Shown: positions 22,321-35,973, counted from the first letter of the stretch. The stretch is 64,000 bases of DNA from Allium sativum (GCA_030737875.1 CM060910.1:252372427-252436426), one strand, 5' to 3'. A program made the numbers and translations. Notes: a model not told the origin generated them from the sequence alone.

Positions 22321-22906
22321 TGTTGAAGAACAAAATGGAGGATGATAATGGAAGGAAGGAATTGAATGAAAATAAAATGAAGTGTAGGAGTGTATATATA
22401 TAACAGTTTTACTACGCCATAGATTGCCTATTGCAACGAAAACCCATGTTGTTGCTAGCTACAACGTTGTCATTGCTATACTGTTTTTGTCTATTGCAAC
22501 GCACGCTTCAATGTGTTAGCATATATATCAGCAGTGTGTTGCGATAGCTATAGATATATTCTAAGTAAAAAAATAAAGATAAAAATTACACCTCAGCGAT
22601 CCGCACAATTAGTTAAAATCAAATCTCAACTGTTCATCCACACCATCAATCCACACCTCATTAATCTCTATTTCTTATTTTTATTTTCATTCTCCCGCTT
22701 TTATTTTCATTCCCTTCCCGCCTCCAAAACTTCGCAAATATTTTGAAATCCCTAATTTTCATTTTCTGCCTCTTTTCATCCCCTTTCCATCTATCCCCAA
22801 CCCTAAATTATCAAATCGAAACCTACAGAAATCCCCAAATAAGAAAAAAGGGTATTTGAAAACCCTCGTCATCGTCATTAGATTCAGATCTAGATTCAGA
22901 TTCAGG

Positions 22907-23162
22907 ATGCCGTCAGTTCTACTTCCCTCTACAACTATTTCGCGTGCGCTTATTCCCTTGTTGATCGATCCAGTTATGCGTCAGTCTGACTTCCAGAATC
23001 AAACTTCAACGCTTTCTCGCAATAGAAATAGGAAGCCAAATCGTGGAATCGAAGGCTGTCTCCTCGCAAAACAAAGTGCGGACGGAATCGAGATGAAGGC
23101 AGCAGCTCCTTCGAGAACCAAGGCCGAATCGAGAATGAAGAAGAGGGAAGCCGAGAGTTTAG
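22907..23162 (+). CDS. Candidate first exon of an unidentified gene inside the CACTA element
   Basis: An ATG-initiated open frame of 85 codons ends at a consensus donor (TTTAG|GTGAGT). It is preceded by a pyrimidine/CCCTAA-rich stretch (22740-22900) that resembles a plant 5' UTR. The predicted peptide is Ser/Thr-rich at the start and basic later (RNRNRKPNR, then SRMKKREAESLG), compatible with a transit peptide or a disordered nuclear N-terminus. The next exon is not clear because the Sirevirus lies 1.2 kb downstream. Not recognised as any family. Confidence 0.35.
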
Positions 23163-24359
23163 GTGAGTATTCTCACTTTCTATTTGGCATTAAGCCCTAA
23201 TTATAGGCAGCCTTAATTCTTCTAGTTACTGGCATGTCTGTTTTGTTTAGTGCTATGCTTGATTGTGTGGGATGAATTGGATGATTGGCTGTGATGATTG
23301 AGTTAAACATTTTGGTGATGGGTATGCAATGGTTGTAAATGCTATGCTATGACCCTTAATGGTATTAATGAAGATAAATGATGAAAATCCTGTTTATAAG
23401 TCCTATACACTAAGTGCTTCTGATCTCATTCATGCTATGATATTTCTAGCCATTCTTTGTTGTTGCTCCGACTGTTATTTGTGCCTGTATATATGTTTTT
23501 TTATTGCTGAAAGAAATGAGTATGGGAAAACTGATAAGCACCCACACGTCCTATATCATGACTGTGCCATGTGAAACAAGTACCTAGAAACTGCCAATAC
23601 CCCTGTATATATACATATAGGTAACACACTTGGCTAATTTAACAAGCTCAATGTCCTGTATTAAGTGAATTTACTCACACGAGGCAATAGTCTGACTATA
23701 TCATGCTCTGTTTTAAGTACATTAATGTATGATAAATGATTCCTGTATATCTTAGAGAAACTGCCTTGGTTAATCTGTTGTGACTTAAGAATCGAATGAA
23801 TCTGAATTGCAGCAAAAGCTCTCTTAAGTTGAATGCTCTTTGCATGGGTCATGCTAAATAATTACCTGAGAGCAATTGCGTGAAAGCTTTAGGAATTGGA
23901 TAGTAGTGTCGTGATATATATACTGCTAGTTTTTGATGTTACTGCTCATTGCTGGTATATGTGTATATATAAGTATGGCCGAATTCAGGTGCTTTATAGC
24001 TAGTGCAAACTAGGCAATATTACAGACCCATCCATCTTTATAGAACTGATGCACAAAGAAAAAGGGTACAAACCATATTTTAATTCTAAAAGCTGTATGA
24101 TTCTAAGACTTAGTTTGGCTTCCATAGAAAATGGATAAATAAGAAGAGCCCTGTTTTGTATAAAAATAAGTGTTGTGTCTAAGTGAGTGGCGTGGTACTT
24201 CTTTTGAGAAGTAATATTCTGTTTTCCAATGTACTGGAATCATAAAATGGGGCATACGGTTTGTTTAAATTCCTTTGATGATATCACCTTGTTTTGGTGT
24301 AACATTAGTATTAAAATTTTGTATATCTACTGAAATAATAGCACAGTAATATGACAATG
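23163..24359. other. Intron-like or spacer sequence up to the Sirevirus
   Basis: AT-rich, with stops in all frames and no domain recognised. If 22907-23162 is an exon, this is the start of its intron. The last five bases, CAATG, would be the left target site of the Sirevirus. Confidence 0.4.
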
Positions 24360-27190
24360 TGTTGTATATAACAGTGTTGTATACACAATTATATGATTTT
24401 TGTTTGATGATAACAACCAAATATATTTTATTATTGAATGTGCTTGTAAATGCACTGATATACTACACAACAGACAGGAATATAATATTTCTATTTAAAT
24501 AAAAATATAACTGTGCAGAAATTTAAACAATCACACGGTATTTTTATTTAAATAAAAATATTTTATTCCAATATCAAAAGGTACATCTTTTATAACTCCA
24601 CTATTTGACATACTATATTTCATTCATACAAATCTGTCACTCTATACAACTATATCTGCAGACATTGTTATACATTGACACTGATATTTTTCCACTGACT
24701 TTTGTCTTCTATCTTCTGCCTTCACAGTCTTCAGATAAGTACTGTAGTCATACCTGTCACAAGAAACAAACACACACAGTAGACTGCAACAAAAATTAAT
24801 TTAAATACAAGCAAATAATTTTTTAAAAAAATTTTATTTGCCTCAGATTTACGGTGTGTTTCTCATCATTTTTCTAGACTTGGTCTGATATGCAGGGACA
24901 GGAAAAACATGGCTGCATGTACACACGTGTATATACACGTGTGCACTGCCTCGCCAATACGGTGAGCAACTGAGGAGTAGCCACAAGGACCGTCTCAACT
25001 CAGTGCAAATCAGTGTGCAAATAGTCGAGCAAAAGGTCACAGTTCAAGAAAGGGAAACAACTCATAACAATAATATGGAAAGGCACTTCAAATTCACAGT
25101 TTTAAAAGTCAAATTTTTTTTCAAGAAAAGTCCAAGTGCATTATTTGTTCAACATAAAGCAATGAGAAAACAACAAAGTATCTACAAAAAGTATCAGGGT
25201 AGAAGCAAGTGTATACATGGAGAGAAAGCATAGTCTAGAAATCATGTTCAAGCCAACACATTTCAGTATTCAAATGAAAATCTACATGACTGCTAGATAA
25301 ATGGTGTATATATAGGTCACGACAAAAGTTCCAGGTTATGACACAAGTTTCAGGCTCATGGTCTAAATACTGGAGCAACATGATAAAAGCAAGGCTACAG
25401 CAGTACAGTCATATTCATGCATGTAGATGGTATTCATATATACAAATAACTGCAAAGCCAACTCTTTCAAGACATGAAGTTTTTCAAATACAAGTCACAA
25501 GAACCTGACTGTACAATGGTGCTAATACATATGGACATGCAGTCATGTATGGTGCAGATTCATGTCAAGTATCAAGGTTAGACAAGGAAAGTGGTGACAT
25601 GAACACAACTATACGCAAGGTGAAATTGGTACTAAGGAATCAGGATGAAAAGTATTAAAGAGTAAAAGGGCAGAACTATTTGACAAGGTCAACAAAATGC
25701 CAAAGTGCTAAGGTTCATGAACTAATCAGGCAAGGAACACAAATGATCAAGCAGTATCACACAGTGAAGGATACACGCACAAATAACTAAGTCAAGAAGT
25801 GGATAGGGTCAAGTATATAATGCAGATGTATCAACATGAAAGTGTACACACACATATATTTATATGATCAGTGTGTATGGCCAAACAAGACAATGACAGA
25901 GTACACAGATGGTTAGAAGTACAATGAGTATAGTATAGCAGTTCATCAGGCCAGTTTATTTTTAGTTCATGATTCATACTAAAAACACAAGAGTAAAGCA
26001 CCAGTTCAAGAGTCTTGGAAAATCAAAGGGAAATATCTGCTCTTATCAGTTCAAATCTGTTTACAAGCATTAGCCAAACAAGTTCGTTCGAAACAATACA
26101 AAAGGGGTTCAGGAAAAACAAAGCAAGTCACACTCTATTAAATCAGAGTTTAATTCTGGAGTATATATGAAAAATATTAGCAAGATTTAAATTCCAGGAT
26201 TCAAGCAAAAGCATTCCAGAAAATTCGGCAATCACAAAGTGTAGCAAGGAAAGTTTTTTACTGTTTCCAGAAATAAAGGCATATATGGCAACAATTTCAT
26301 GAATTAGTCACAACAAAATTTAAGGGATTAACTCAAAGCCGAATCACTCTAGACTAATTCAAGGACGAAAAGAATTCAAGCCAAAATCTACTCAAATATC
26401 GCCACCAAGTCATTCACAAAATCATAGCACATATATCGGATTTTAATCCTTTATATATATACCTATCATCATAGGCTTAAAATCCATCGAAGTTCAAGCA
26501 CAACTAAAGCATAAAAATCGAATAGTAAAACCATACCAGAAATCGAGAAAACTTGAATCCGAATCAGAGTCTATAAATTCAATCGAAGAAGATACAAGCC
26601 GCCAGAGATTGAAGCTAAGAAGAATCGAGCAGCAGAGAACTGATTTTCATCAACCAGGCATCTCGATTCAGTGTTTTCAGAAAAACCCTAGTTTTTAAAA
26701 GCCGCCATTTCTATTTCCAGAGAGAGACAAAGGAAGTTTGGGCTAAACAAAATAAAGTGGTGGAGCAATTAAACAAGGGAGCCGCTTTTTCTCTTATGTT
26801 AAAAAGGGGATAACCCTTAACCTTTGAACTCCTAGGGTTTTATTATCTTTTACTTGTTTTAAAAATCAAATTTCATCTCTTAGAGTCAATAACTACTAGT
26901 GTCTGTAGTTGGAAAAATCACAACTTAATGGATCGAGTTGTGTCAAGGTCTTGAGCGTAGGGTTTAAACAGTCGGGAGCGAAGGTCGCAAGTTTACAAGA
27001 GTCTGTAAGCGAAGAGATTGTTTATAATTCCTAGTAGAAACCTTGAATGCAGCAGTAGGCACAGTTTTGCCGAAGCTGGGTATTTTCTGTGTGTGATTTT
27101 TCTTTCTGCAATTTATTATTTTATTTTAAATTTATTTAATTTACAATAAACCCTATTCACCCCCCCTCTAGGGTTAATTTAGATCCTACA
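24360..27190 (+). mobile_element. LTR 1 of Sirevirus-type Ty1/copia element, 2831 bp
   Basis: Starts TGTTGTATATAACAGTG and ends GATCCTACA, followed by the primer-binding site. It matches LTR 2 (33142-35973) almost base for base: about 19 substitutions and one 1-bp indel counted by eye (about 0.7%), so insertion was recent. It contains ACACGTGTATATACACGTGT palindromes near 24920-24945. Confidence 0.95.
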
Positions 27191-27192
27191 AG

Positions 27193-27204
27193 TGGTATCA
27201 GAGC
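27193..27204 (+). promoter_or_regulatory. Primer-binding site (initiator tRNA-Met type)
   Basis: TGGTATCAGAGC two bases after LTR 1 is the standard Ty1/copia plant primer site. The same site is repeated after LTR 2 at 35976-35987. Confidence 0.95.
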
Positions 27205-27226
27205 GAGTATTTTTAACTCTAGAGTC

Positions 27227-28715
27227 ATGAATTTGTCTAACAACGCTTTTTCTGAGGGTCAGTCCATTGCTAGGCCACCAATGTTTAATGGAACTGATTA
27301 TGCTTATTGGAAAGATAGGATGAAAATTTACTTAAGTTCAGTCGATTATGATGTATGGGATATCGTTGAGACAGGCTACAAACCTCCCGTGACGATTATT
27401 AATGATATTGAAATTCCTAAGCCAAAAGATAAGTGGGATGCTAATGATAAAAAAATTATTCTCAACTGATGCCAAAGCAATGAGCGCTTTAATTTGTGCT
27501 CTTGATAAAACTGAATTTAACCGTATATCTCATTGTTCAACTGCGCAGGAAATTTGGCATACTCTGGAAGTTACACATGAAGGAACAGTACAAGTCAAAG
27601 AATCTCGTCTCGCACTACTCTGCAATGAATATGAAAATTTCACGATGCGTAAAGACGAAGATATAAAAGAGATGCATGGTCGATTCTCCACACTGATTTA
27701 TAATGCTAGGGCTCTTGGTAAAGTCTACACTGAAGTGGAATTAATACGCAAAATACTAAGAGTACTGCCAATAAACTTTGAAGCCAAAGTAACAGCCATT
27801 CAAGAATCAAAAGATCTAAGTAAGTTAAGAATAGAAGAGTTGATTGGAAATTTGATCGCTTATGAAATGGAGCTAAAAGCCAAAGAAGGACGCGATGAGT
27901 CAGAATCAAAGAAAAAGACAATAGCTCTAAACAGCACTGTTGAAAGTAATGATGAAGCTGAGAATCCCATTGAAGAATTGACAATGGTTCTTAAAAAGTG
28001 GTCTAACAAGAAATACAAGTCACGAAAGAAGAATTCAAAATCCAACAAATCCAAGAATTCAGACAACTCAGACGATGAAGTCATATGCTACAACTGCAAT
28101 AAACCAGGCCATATCAAACCAAATTGTCCACTACTTCAGAAAGACAGAAAGAAGAAGAAGAAAAAGAAAGCTTTTGCAGCTACATGGGATGACGAAGAAG
28201 GAGAAGAAGAAGATTCTGACAGTGATAAAGAGGAAGCCAATTTGTGTCTTATGGCACAGTCAGATTCAGAAAGTAGTGAAGAAGATTCCACTGAGGTACC
28301 AAATTACTCCTATAAAGATTTAATCTTAATGTGTCATGATCTTACCAAAACCGTTGATTCTCTTGAGCTAAAAGTTAAGAAATTAAAATCTGATAGGTTA
28401 AAATTGGTTCACGAAAACAATAGGTTAGAATCTGAGCTTGAAAAAGTAACAAACCTTGATTGTGAAAACTGCAAGGTTTTAAAACAAGAGCAAACAGAAT
28501 TCGAAACAAAGTTTGAGAAATTGAAACAAGAACACTTGGCTTTAAAAGAAAGCGATGACACAAAAAGAAAGAATTTCATCAACAGATGCACTTCTCTTCT
28601 AAATGAAAATGCAGCACTTAAAACCAAAATAAAAAATCTTGAAATAGCATTAAGTAAGTTTTCAAAAGGGAAAAAGTCATTTAGGATGCTGCTTGGAAAT
28701 CAAATTATATGCTAA
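27227..28715 (+). pseudogene. gag: Sirevirus gag, frameshifted
   Basis: The N-terminus (RPPMFNGTDYAYWKDRMKIY) is the typical Ty1/copia gag start. A +1 shift at the A7 run near 27449-27455 ends the first frame at 27469, and gag continues in the frame open to 28715. Further on are the UBN2-type region (EIWHTLEVTHEGT), a CX2CX4HX4C zinc knuckle (CYNCNKPGHIKPNC), an acidic DDEEGEEEDSDSD stretch and a long heptad-rich coiled coil. This long C-terminal extension is typical of Sireviruses. A second shift near 28697 separates it from the following frame. The same A7 frameshift is present in the downstream partial copy. Confidence 0.88.
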
Positions 28716-29454
28716 TAATAGAAAAGGATTAGGATTTGGGAAAACACACATTAATATGAATGGTAATGCGAAGGGTGGAAGTGTTTTTCCTAAATGTATA
28801 AAATGTGGAAAAATTGGACATAGCTATGAAAAATGTCAAAGTAGGAACAATAATAAAAAATTCATACAAATTTGGGTTCCAAAAGGGTCGACAAGCAATT
28901 GTAATAAATTTGGATTTGGTAAGAACAAACAAATTTGGATTCCAAAAGGATCTGTTGCTCAAAATCAAAATTTTTCAGTTACTAATTTTATTAGACCTAT
29001 GAGTTTCTCTAGGTCATTCTCTTCTTCTTGTGTGTAGGTATGTTGGCGGGCTAAGGAACAACAAGAATGGTACTTGGATTCAGGTTGTTCCAAACATATG
29101 ACAGGAGATAAATTAAAGTTCCTTAGCCTTGAAAAACATAAAGGAGGAAGTGTGATAATGGGCGATAACAGAAAATGTAAAATTATCGGTAAAGGTAAAG
29201 TAGGTAATAGTACTTTCTCCTTAACTGATGTTTTATATGTTGAAAACTTGCATCATAATCTCATTTCCATAAGCCAACTATGTGACAAAGGAATGAGTGT
29301 GATATTTGATAATGAATCTAGCAAAATTATTGAAAAATCCACAAACAGTATTGTGTTCACGGGAAAAAGAAAAGGAAATGTTTATACGATTTCATTTGAT
29401 GATTTGACTCTCTCACGATGTTTAGTAGCTACGGATGAAGAAGTTTTCTTATGA
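28693..29454 (+). pseudogene. pol: Second zinc knuckle and aspartic protease of Sirevirus pol
   Basis: One frame (28693-29037) carries a second CX2CX4HX4C knuckle (CIKCGKIGHSYEKC) and paired IQIWVPKGS-like repeats. The next (29040-29454) begins WYLDSGCSKHMTG, the retroviral-type protease active site Asp-Ser-Gly, and continues into the integrase-proximal GNVYTISFDD region. It ends in a TGA where the family has Trp (before the RRLGH motif). Confidence 0.88.
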
Positions 29455-30653
29455 TATAGGAGATTGGGTCATGCTAGTATGAGTCTCTTGGAAAAACTTG
29501 AATCAAAAGAATTGGTAAGAGGACTACCACATCAGAAATATAAAATAATAAAGTGTGTAAATCATGTGCTATGGGAAAATTCAGTCGTTCATCATTTCGT
29601 CCCAAAAATATTGTTAGTACTAATAGGGTACTTGAATTGATTCACATGGATTTATTTGGACCAAATGAAATTGCTAGCTTGAATGGAAAACGTTATTGTT
29701 ATGTGTTGGTTGATGATTATTCTAGATTTACATGGGTTTATTTTCTAGCCAAAAAATCTGAAACTTTTGATTATTTTTCAAAGTTTGCAAAACTCGTTCA
29801 AAATGAAAAAGGTGTTTCAATAAAAACTTTAAGAAGTGATCACGGTGGTGAATTTGAAATTTTGGATTTTGAAAATTTTTGTGAAGAAAATGGTTTTAAA
29901 CACGAATTTTCTGCTCCTCGAACACCCCAACAAAATGGGGTAGTCGAAAGGAAAAATCGTACATTACAGGAATTGGCTAGATCTATGTTAAGTGAATATA
30001 ATTTGCCTTTGACTTTTTGGGCAGAGGCAGTTAATACATCCTGCCATGTAATGAACAGAGTAATGATTAGACCAATACTTAACAAAACATCCTATGAATT
30101 GTGGTTTAACAGAAAGCCTAACATTTCATATTTTAGAGTTTTTGGATGCCCTTGTTATCTTCTTAATATAGGTGACCATCTTGGTAAGTTTGAATCAAAG
30201 GCCGATGAAGGAATTTTCATGGGTTACTCTTCAAGAAGCAAGGCGTATCGAATCTTCAACAAACGATCGAAAACTATTGTTGAAACCATAAACGTGAAAT
30301 TTGATGAATCGGATCTGGATACGGTGAACAAGGAGAAAAATGACGAGGGAATTACATATGTGGGTGAAAAAGAAAATAGCAAAGAAAAGACTGGCAGTGA
30401 TGATCCAACAAAACAAATATTTGAAGTCGAAAAGTTGAAATTCAAAGCCAATCATCCTCCAGAATTGGTAATAGGAAATCCAACGGCAGGTATACGAACT
30501 CGTTCATCATTTAAAGATATATGTGCCTTTTGTATTCACAACTGTTTTATTTCTGAATCTGAACCTAAAAATGTTGAAGTCGCACTTAGTGATGAAAGTT
30601 GGATTTTAGCAATGCAAGAAGAACTAAATCAATTTGAACGGAATAAAGTTTGA
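29455..30653 (+). pseudogene. pol: Sirevirus integrase
   Basis: The integrase would insert the cDNA. The zinc-binding part shows RRLGHAS and, after a frameshift near 29548, CKSCAMGKFSRSSF. The rve core shows HMDLFGP, VDDYSRFTWVYFL, the DHGGEF acidic site and PRTPQQNGVVERKNRT. The frame stops at 30651-30653, a TGA at the usual Trp of the VWKLVPRP motif. Confidence 0.9.
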
Positions 30654-32087
30654 AAATTAGTTCCTAGACCAAATGACTATCCAGTAGTAGGAACTAAATG
30701 GGTGTTCAAAAATAAACTTGATGAATCCGGAAATGTAATTAGAAACAAAGCTAGGTTGGTTGCAAAAGGATATAATCAAATTGAAGGCATTGATTTTGAT
30801 GAGACATTTGCACCAGTAGCTAGGTTAGAAGCCATTAGAATTTTGCTCAGTTTTGCATGTTACAAATGTTTCAAACTTAAACAAATGGACGTAAAAAGTG
30901 CGTTTTTAAATGGAGAATTAAAGGAAGAAGTTTTTGTGGAACAACCCCTTGGTTTTGAAAATCATGAATTTCCAACTCATGTATTTAAACTTGAAAAAGC
31001 ATTATACGGTCTTAAACAAGCTCCTAGAGCTTGGTACGATTGTTTAAGTGCATATCTTTTGGAAAACGGTTTTGAAAAGGGCAGTGTTGACACTACATTG
31101 TTTTTCTTACATGAAGGTGATGATTTTTTAATAGTCCAAATTTATGTTGATGATATTATATATGGTGCTACTAATGATTGTTTGTGTGAGAAATTTGAAA
31201 AAGTCATGCAGGATAAATTCGAAATGAGCTTAGTAGGTGAATTAAAGTACTTCCTTGGATTTCAAATCAAACAAAGCACCAAGGGGATTTTCATATCACA
31301 AACAAAATACATTGCTGAATTGCTGAAAAGATTTGGACTAGAAAACGCAAAACCACTCAGAACACCGATGAGTTCTCCAATCAAGCTTGACAAAGACGAG
31401 AAAGGAGTTGCAGTTGATCAGAAAAAATATCATGGAATAATTGGTTCACTCCTCTATCTCACTGCATCTAGGCCTGATATTATGTTTGCTGTTTGTTTAT
31501 GTGCACGCTTTCAGTCTAATCCAAAAGATTCTCACTTAAAAGCCACAAAAAGAATATTAAGATATCTCTTGCACACACACAAATTTGGTTTATGGTACCC
31601 CGCATGCAATAATTTTGAATTAATTGGATATTCTGATGCTGATTATGCTGGATCCCTTGTTGATAGAAAGAGCACTAGTGTGACTTGTTTTATGCTAGGA
31701 CACTCGTTAGTCTCATGGTCAAGTCGAAAACAAAATTGTGTTGCTTTATCCACAACTGAGGCTGAATACATTGCTTTAGGAAGTTGTTGTGCACAAATAC
31801 TATGGATGATGCAAACTCTTTCAGACTTTGGTCTAATTTATAAAAAAGTACCACTAAAATATGACAGTAAAAGTGCTATAGACCTGTCTAATAATCCTGT
31901 TCACCATTCACGCACTAAACACATAGATGTGAGACACCATTTTATTAGAGATCACATTTCACGAGAAGATATTTGTATTGAGTTTATTTCAACTGATTAT
32001 CAACTTGCTGATATTTTTACAAAACCTCTTCCCGAAGGTAGATTTTCACGATTACGCTTAGATTTGGGAATTATAGAAATTGATTGA
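30654..32087 (+). pseudogene. pol: Sirevirus reverse transcriptase and RNase H
   Basis: The reverse transcriptase palm is intact from KWVFKNK through [34 protein letters not shown] and the catalytic YVDD ([11 protein letters not shown]). RNase H follows with [26 protein letters not shown] and [17 protein letters not shown], ending [13 protein letters not shown] at the C-terminus. This segment is one uninterrupted 461-residue frame, but it is out of continuity with the upstream polyprotein because of the Trp-to-stop change. Confidence 0.92.
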
Positions 32088-33128
32088 TCATTATCCATTT
32101 TTTAAAAATAAAAATAAAAAAATAAAATAAAAATAAATAATAGTTATTCAAAAGTTAAATGATTGATCATTTGAACTACTTTGGAACTCGTTGAAGATAT
32201 GTCAGATCTTGAAATTGTGATGAGTATTGACTAGAATTTTTTTATATCATATCATAAGGAAATATTTTTAAATCTCATGATGATTGGACAGATTTTATAA
32301 TATTTTTTGAATTAGAGCTTATTTCACGACCATCTTCTATATCTACCATACTTCTGTCATTCATCATGGTTTTATTTAATTTGGGGAGTTCTAATTACTC
32401 TTGGAATTAAAATAAAAATAATAATAATAATAATAATTTATCCTTGGTACTCACTCCCATTTAAAAATCCTTGTGGTTATGCGTGGGTGAATTACCTTAA
32501 TCTCTATGTGCTTCCATTCTCACTTAAAAGACCTTTGGGCTGTGCATGGATGGAACTCATTAGAGAGGATAAAGTTAAGTTACTACTAACCCCATTTAAA
32601 AGACCTTTGGGCTATGCGTGGTTAGAAAGTGCTTAACACATTCTATATTTAAAATCTTTAAAATTTATATTCAAATATTCAATTTTTATTGAACTCTCCT
32701 CATTCTATAAAATCCATTGTAAATCCATTCATTCTGAAAGTGAAATTTGCTTCTGATTCAAAGAATATTATGATTTTTGTTTGATTAAAAGAGATTTACG
32801 ATATATTTTCCTCTTGATTTGGACTCATATTTCTAGTTTATATTCATAGCTGTTTTAATTTCTGACATTCTTTTGATGATTACAAAAGGGGGAGAATGGT
32901 CAAGATTTTGATGGATGAGTAAACATTTATAGAATATTTGATTTTGATGGATGAGTAAACATTTATAGAATATATTTTTAAATTTGGTGTCAGATTAATT
33001 TATTTCATAATTTTCAAGTCTATGCATCAATAAGGGAAGCTTAGTTGTAGGGGGAGCATACAAATAGGGGGAGTAATATACTTCACGTTTCAAACACATT
33101 CAAAATCTTTTATTTGTTTGTCATCATC
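32088..33128 (+). other. Noncoding region between pol and LTR 2 with repeated polypurine tracts
   Basis: No env-like frame is present. The region has three copies of a CATTTAAAAGACCTTTGGG-type unit (about 32455-32630), a tandem duplication of about 35 bp around 32905-32972, and extra polypurine copies AAAAGGGGGAGAA (32884), GTAGGGGGAG (33047) and AATAGGGGGAG (33063). Multiple internal polypurine tracts are a described signature of Sireviruses. Confidence 0.75.
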
Positions 33129-33141
33129 AAAAGGGGGAGAT
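33129..33141 (+). promoter_or_regulatory. Polypurine tract of the Sirevirus
   Basis: AAAAGGGGGAGAT directly precedes the TGTTGTATATAAC start of LTR 2. Confidence 0.93.
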
Positions 33142-35973
33142 TGTTGTATATAACAGTGTTGTATACACAATTATATGATTTTTGTTTGATGATAACAACC
33201 AAATATATTTTATTATTGAATGTGCTTGTAAATGCACTGATATACTACACAACAAACAGGAATATAATATTTCTATTTTAATAAAAATATAACTGTGCAG
33301 AAATTTAAACAGTCACACGGTATTTTTATTTAAATAAAAATATTTTATTCCAATATCAAAAAGTACATCTTTTATAACTCCACTATTTGACATACTATAT
33401 TTCATTCATACAAATCTGTCACTCTATACAACTATATCTGCAGACATTGTTATACATTGACACTAATATTTTTCCATTGACTTTTGTCTTCTATCTTCTG
33501 CCTTCACAGTCTTCAGATAAGTACTGTAGTCATACCTGTCACAAGAAACAAACACACACAGTAGACTGCAACAAAAATTAATTTAAATACAAGCAAATAA
33601 TTTTTTAAAAAAAATTTTATTTGCCTCAGATTTACGGTGTGTTTCTCATCATTTTTCTAGACTTGGTCTGATATGCAGGGACAGGAAAAACATGGCTGCA
33701 TGTACACACGTGTATATACACGTGTGCACTGCCTCGCCAATACGGTGAGCAACTGAGGAGTAGCCACAAGGACCGTCTCAACTCAGTGCAAATCAGTGTG
33801 CAAATAGTCGAGCAAAAGGTCACAGTTCAAGAAAGGGAAACAACTCATAACAATAATATGGAAAGGCACTTCAAATTCACAGTTTTAAAAGTCAAATTTT
33901 TTTTCAAGAAAAGTCCAAGTGCATTATTTGTTCAGCATAAAGCAATGAGAAAACAACAAAGTATCTACAAAAAGTATCAGGGTAGAAGCAAGTGTATACA
34001 TGGAGAGAAAGCATAGTCTAGAAATCATGTTCAAGCCAACACATTTCAGTATTCAAATGAAAATCTACATGACTGCTAGATAAATGGTGTATATACAGGT
34101 CACGACAAAAGTTCCAGGTTATGACACAAGTTTCAGGCTCATGGTCTAAATACTGGAGCAACATGATAAAAGCAAGGCTACAGCAGTACAGTCATATTCA
34201 TGCATGTAGATGGTATTCATATATACAAATAACTGCAAAGCCAACTCTTTCAAGACATGAAGTTTTTCAAATACAAGTCACAAGAACCTGACTGTACAAT
34301 GGTGCTAATACATATGGACATGCAGTCATGTATGGTGCAGATTCATGTCAAGTATCAAGGTTAGACAAGGAAAGTGGTGACATGAACACAACTATACGCA
34401 AGGTGAAATTGGTACTAAGGAATCAGGATGAAAAGTATTAAAGAGTAAAAGGGCAGAACTATTTGACAAGGTCAACAAAATGCCAAAGTGCTAAGGTTCA
34501 TGAACTAATCAGGCAAGGAACACAAATGATCAAGCAGTATCACACAGTGAAGGATACACGCACAAATAACTAAGTCAAGAAGTGGATAGGGTCAAGTATA
34601 TAATGCAGATGTATCAACATGAAAGTGTACACACACATATATTTATATGATCAGTGTGTATGGCCAAACAAGACAATGACAGAGTACACAGATGGTTAGA
34701 AGTACAATGAGTATAGTATAGCAGTTCATCAGGCCAGTTTATTTTTAGTTCATGATTCATACTAAAAACACAAGAGTAAAGCACCAGTTCAAGAGTCTTG
34801 GAAAATCAAAGGGAAATATCTGCTCTTATCAGTTCAAATCTGTTTACAAGCATTAGCCAAACAAGTTTGTTTGAAACAATACAAAAGGGGTTCAGGAAAA
34901 ACAAAGCAAGTCACACTCTATTAAATCAGAGTTTAATTCTGGAGTATATATGAAAAATATTAGCAAGATTTAAATTCCAGGATTCAAGCAAAAGCATTCC
35001 AGAAAATTCGGCAATCACAAAGTGTAGCAAGGAAAGTTTTTTACTGTTTCCAGAAATAAAGGCATATATGGCAACAATTTCATGAATTAGTCACAACAAA
35101 ATTTAAGGGATTAACGCAAAGCCGAATCACTCTAGACTAATTCAAGGACGAAAAGAATTCAAGCCAAAATCTACTCAAATATCGCCACCAAGTCATTCAC
35201 AAAATCAGAGCACATATATCGGATTTTAATCCTTTATATATACACCTATCATCATAGGCTTAAAATCCATCGAAGTTCAAGCACAACTAAAGCATAAAAA
35301 TCGAATAGTAAAACCATACCAGAAATCGAGAAAACTTGAATCCGAATCAGAGTCTATAAATTCAATCGAAGAAGATACAAGCCGCCAGAGATTGAAGCTA
35401 AGAAGAATCGAGCAGCAGAGAACTGATTTTCATCAACCAGGCATCTCGATTCAGTGTTTTCAGAAAAACCCTAGTTTTTAAAAGCCGCCATTTCTATTTC
35501 CAGAGAGAGACAAAGGAAGTTTGGGCTAAACAAAATAAAGTGGTGGAGCAATTAAACAAGGGAGCCGCTTTTTCTCTTATGTTAAAAAGGGGATAACCCT
35601 TAACCTTTAAACTACTAGGGTTTTATTATCTTTTACTTGTTTTAAAAATCAAATTTCATCTCTTAGAGTCAATAACTACTAGTGTCTGTAGTTGGAAAAA
35701 TCACAACTTAACGGATCGAGTTGTGTCAAGGTCTTGAGCGTAGGGTTTAAACAGTCGGGAGCGAAGGTCGCAAGTTTACAAGAGTCTGTAAGCGAAGAGA
35801 TTGTTTATAATTCCTAGTAGAAACCTTGAATGCAGCAGTAGTCATAGTTTTGTCGAAGCTGGGTATTTTCTGTGTGTGATTTTTCTTTCTGCAATTTATT
35901 ATTTTATTTTAAATTTATTTAATTTACAATAAACCCTATTCACCCCCCCTCTAGGGTTAATTTAGATCCTACA
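33142..35973 (+). mobile_element. LTR 2 of the Sirevirus, 2832 bp
   Basis: Near-identical to LTR 1. Instead of genomic flank it is followed by a second primer-binding site (35976-35987) and a second gag start, so it serves as the shared LTR between two internal regions. Confidence 0.95.
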
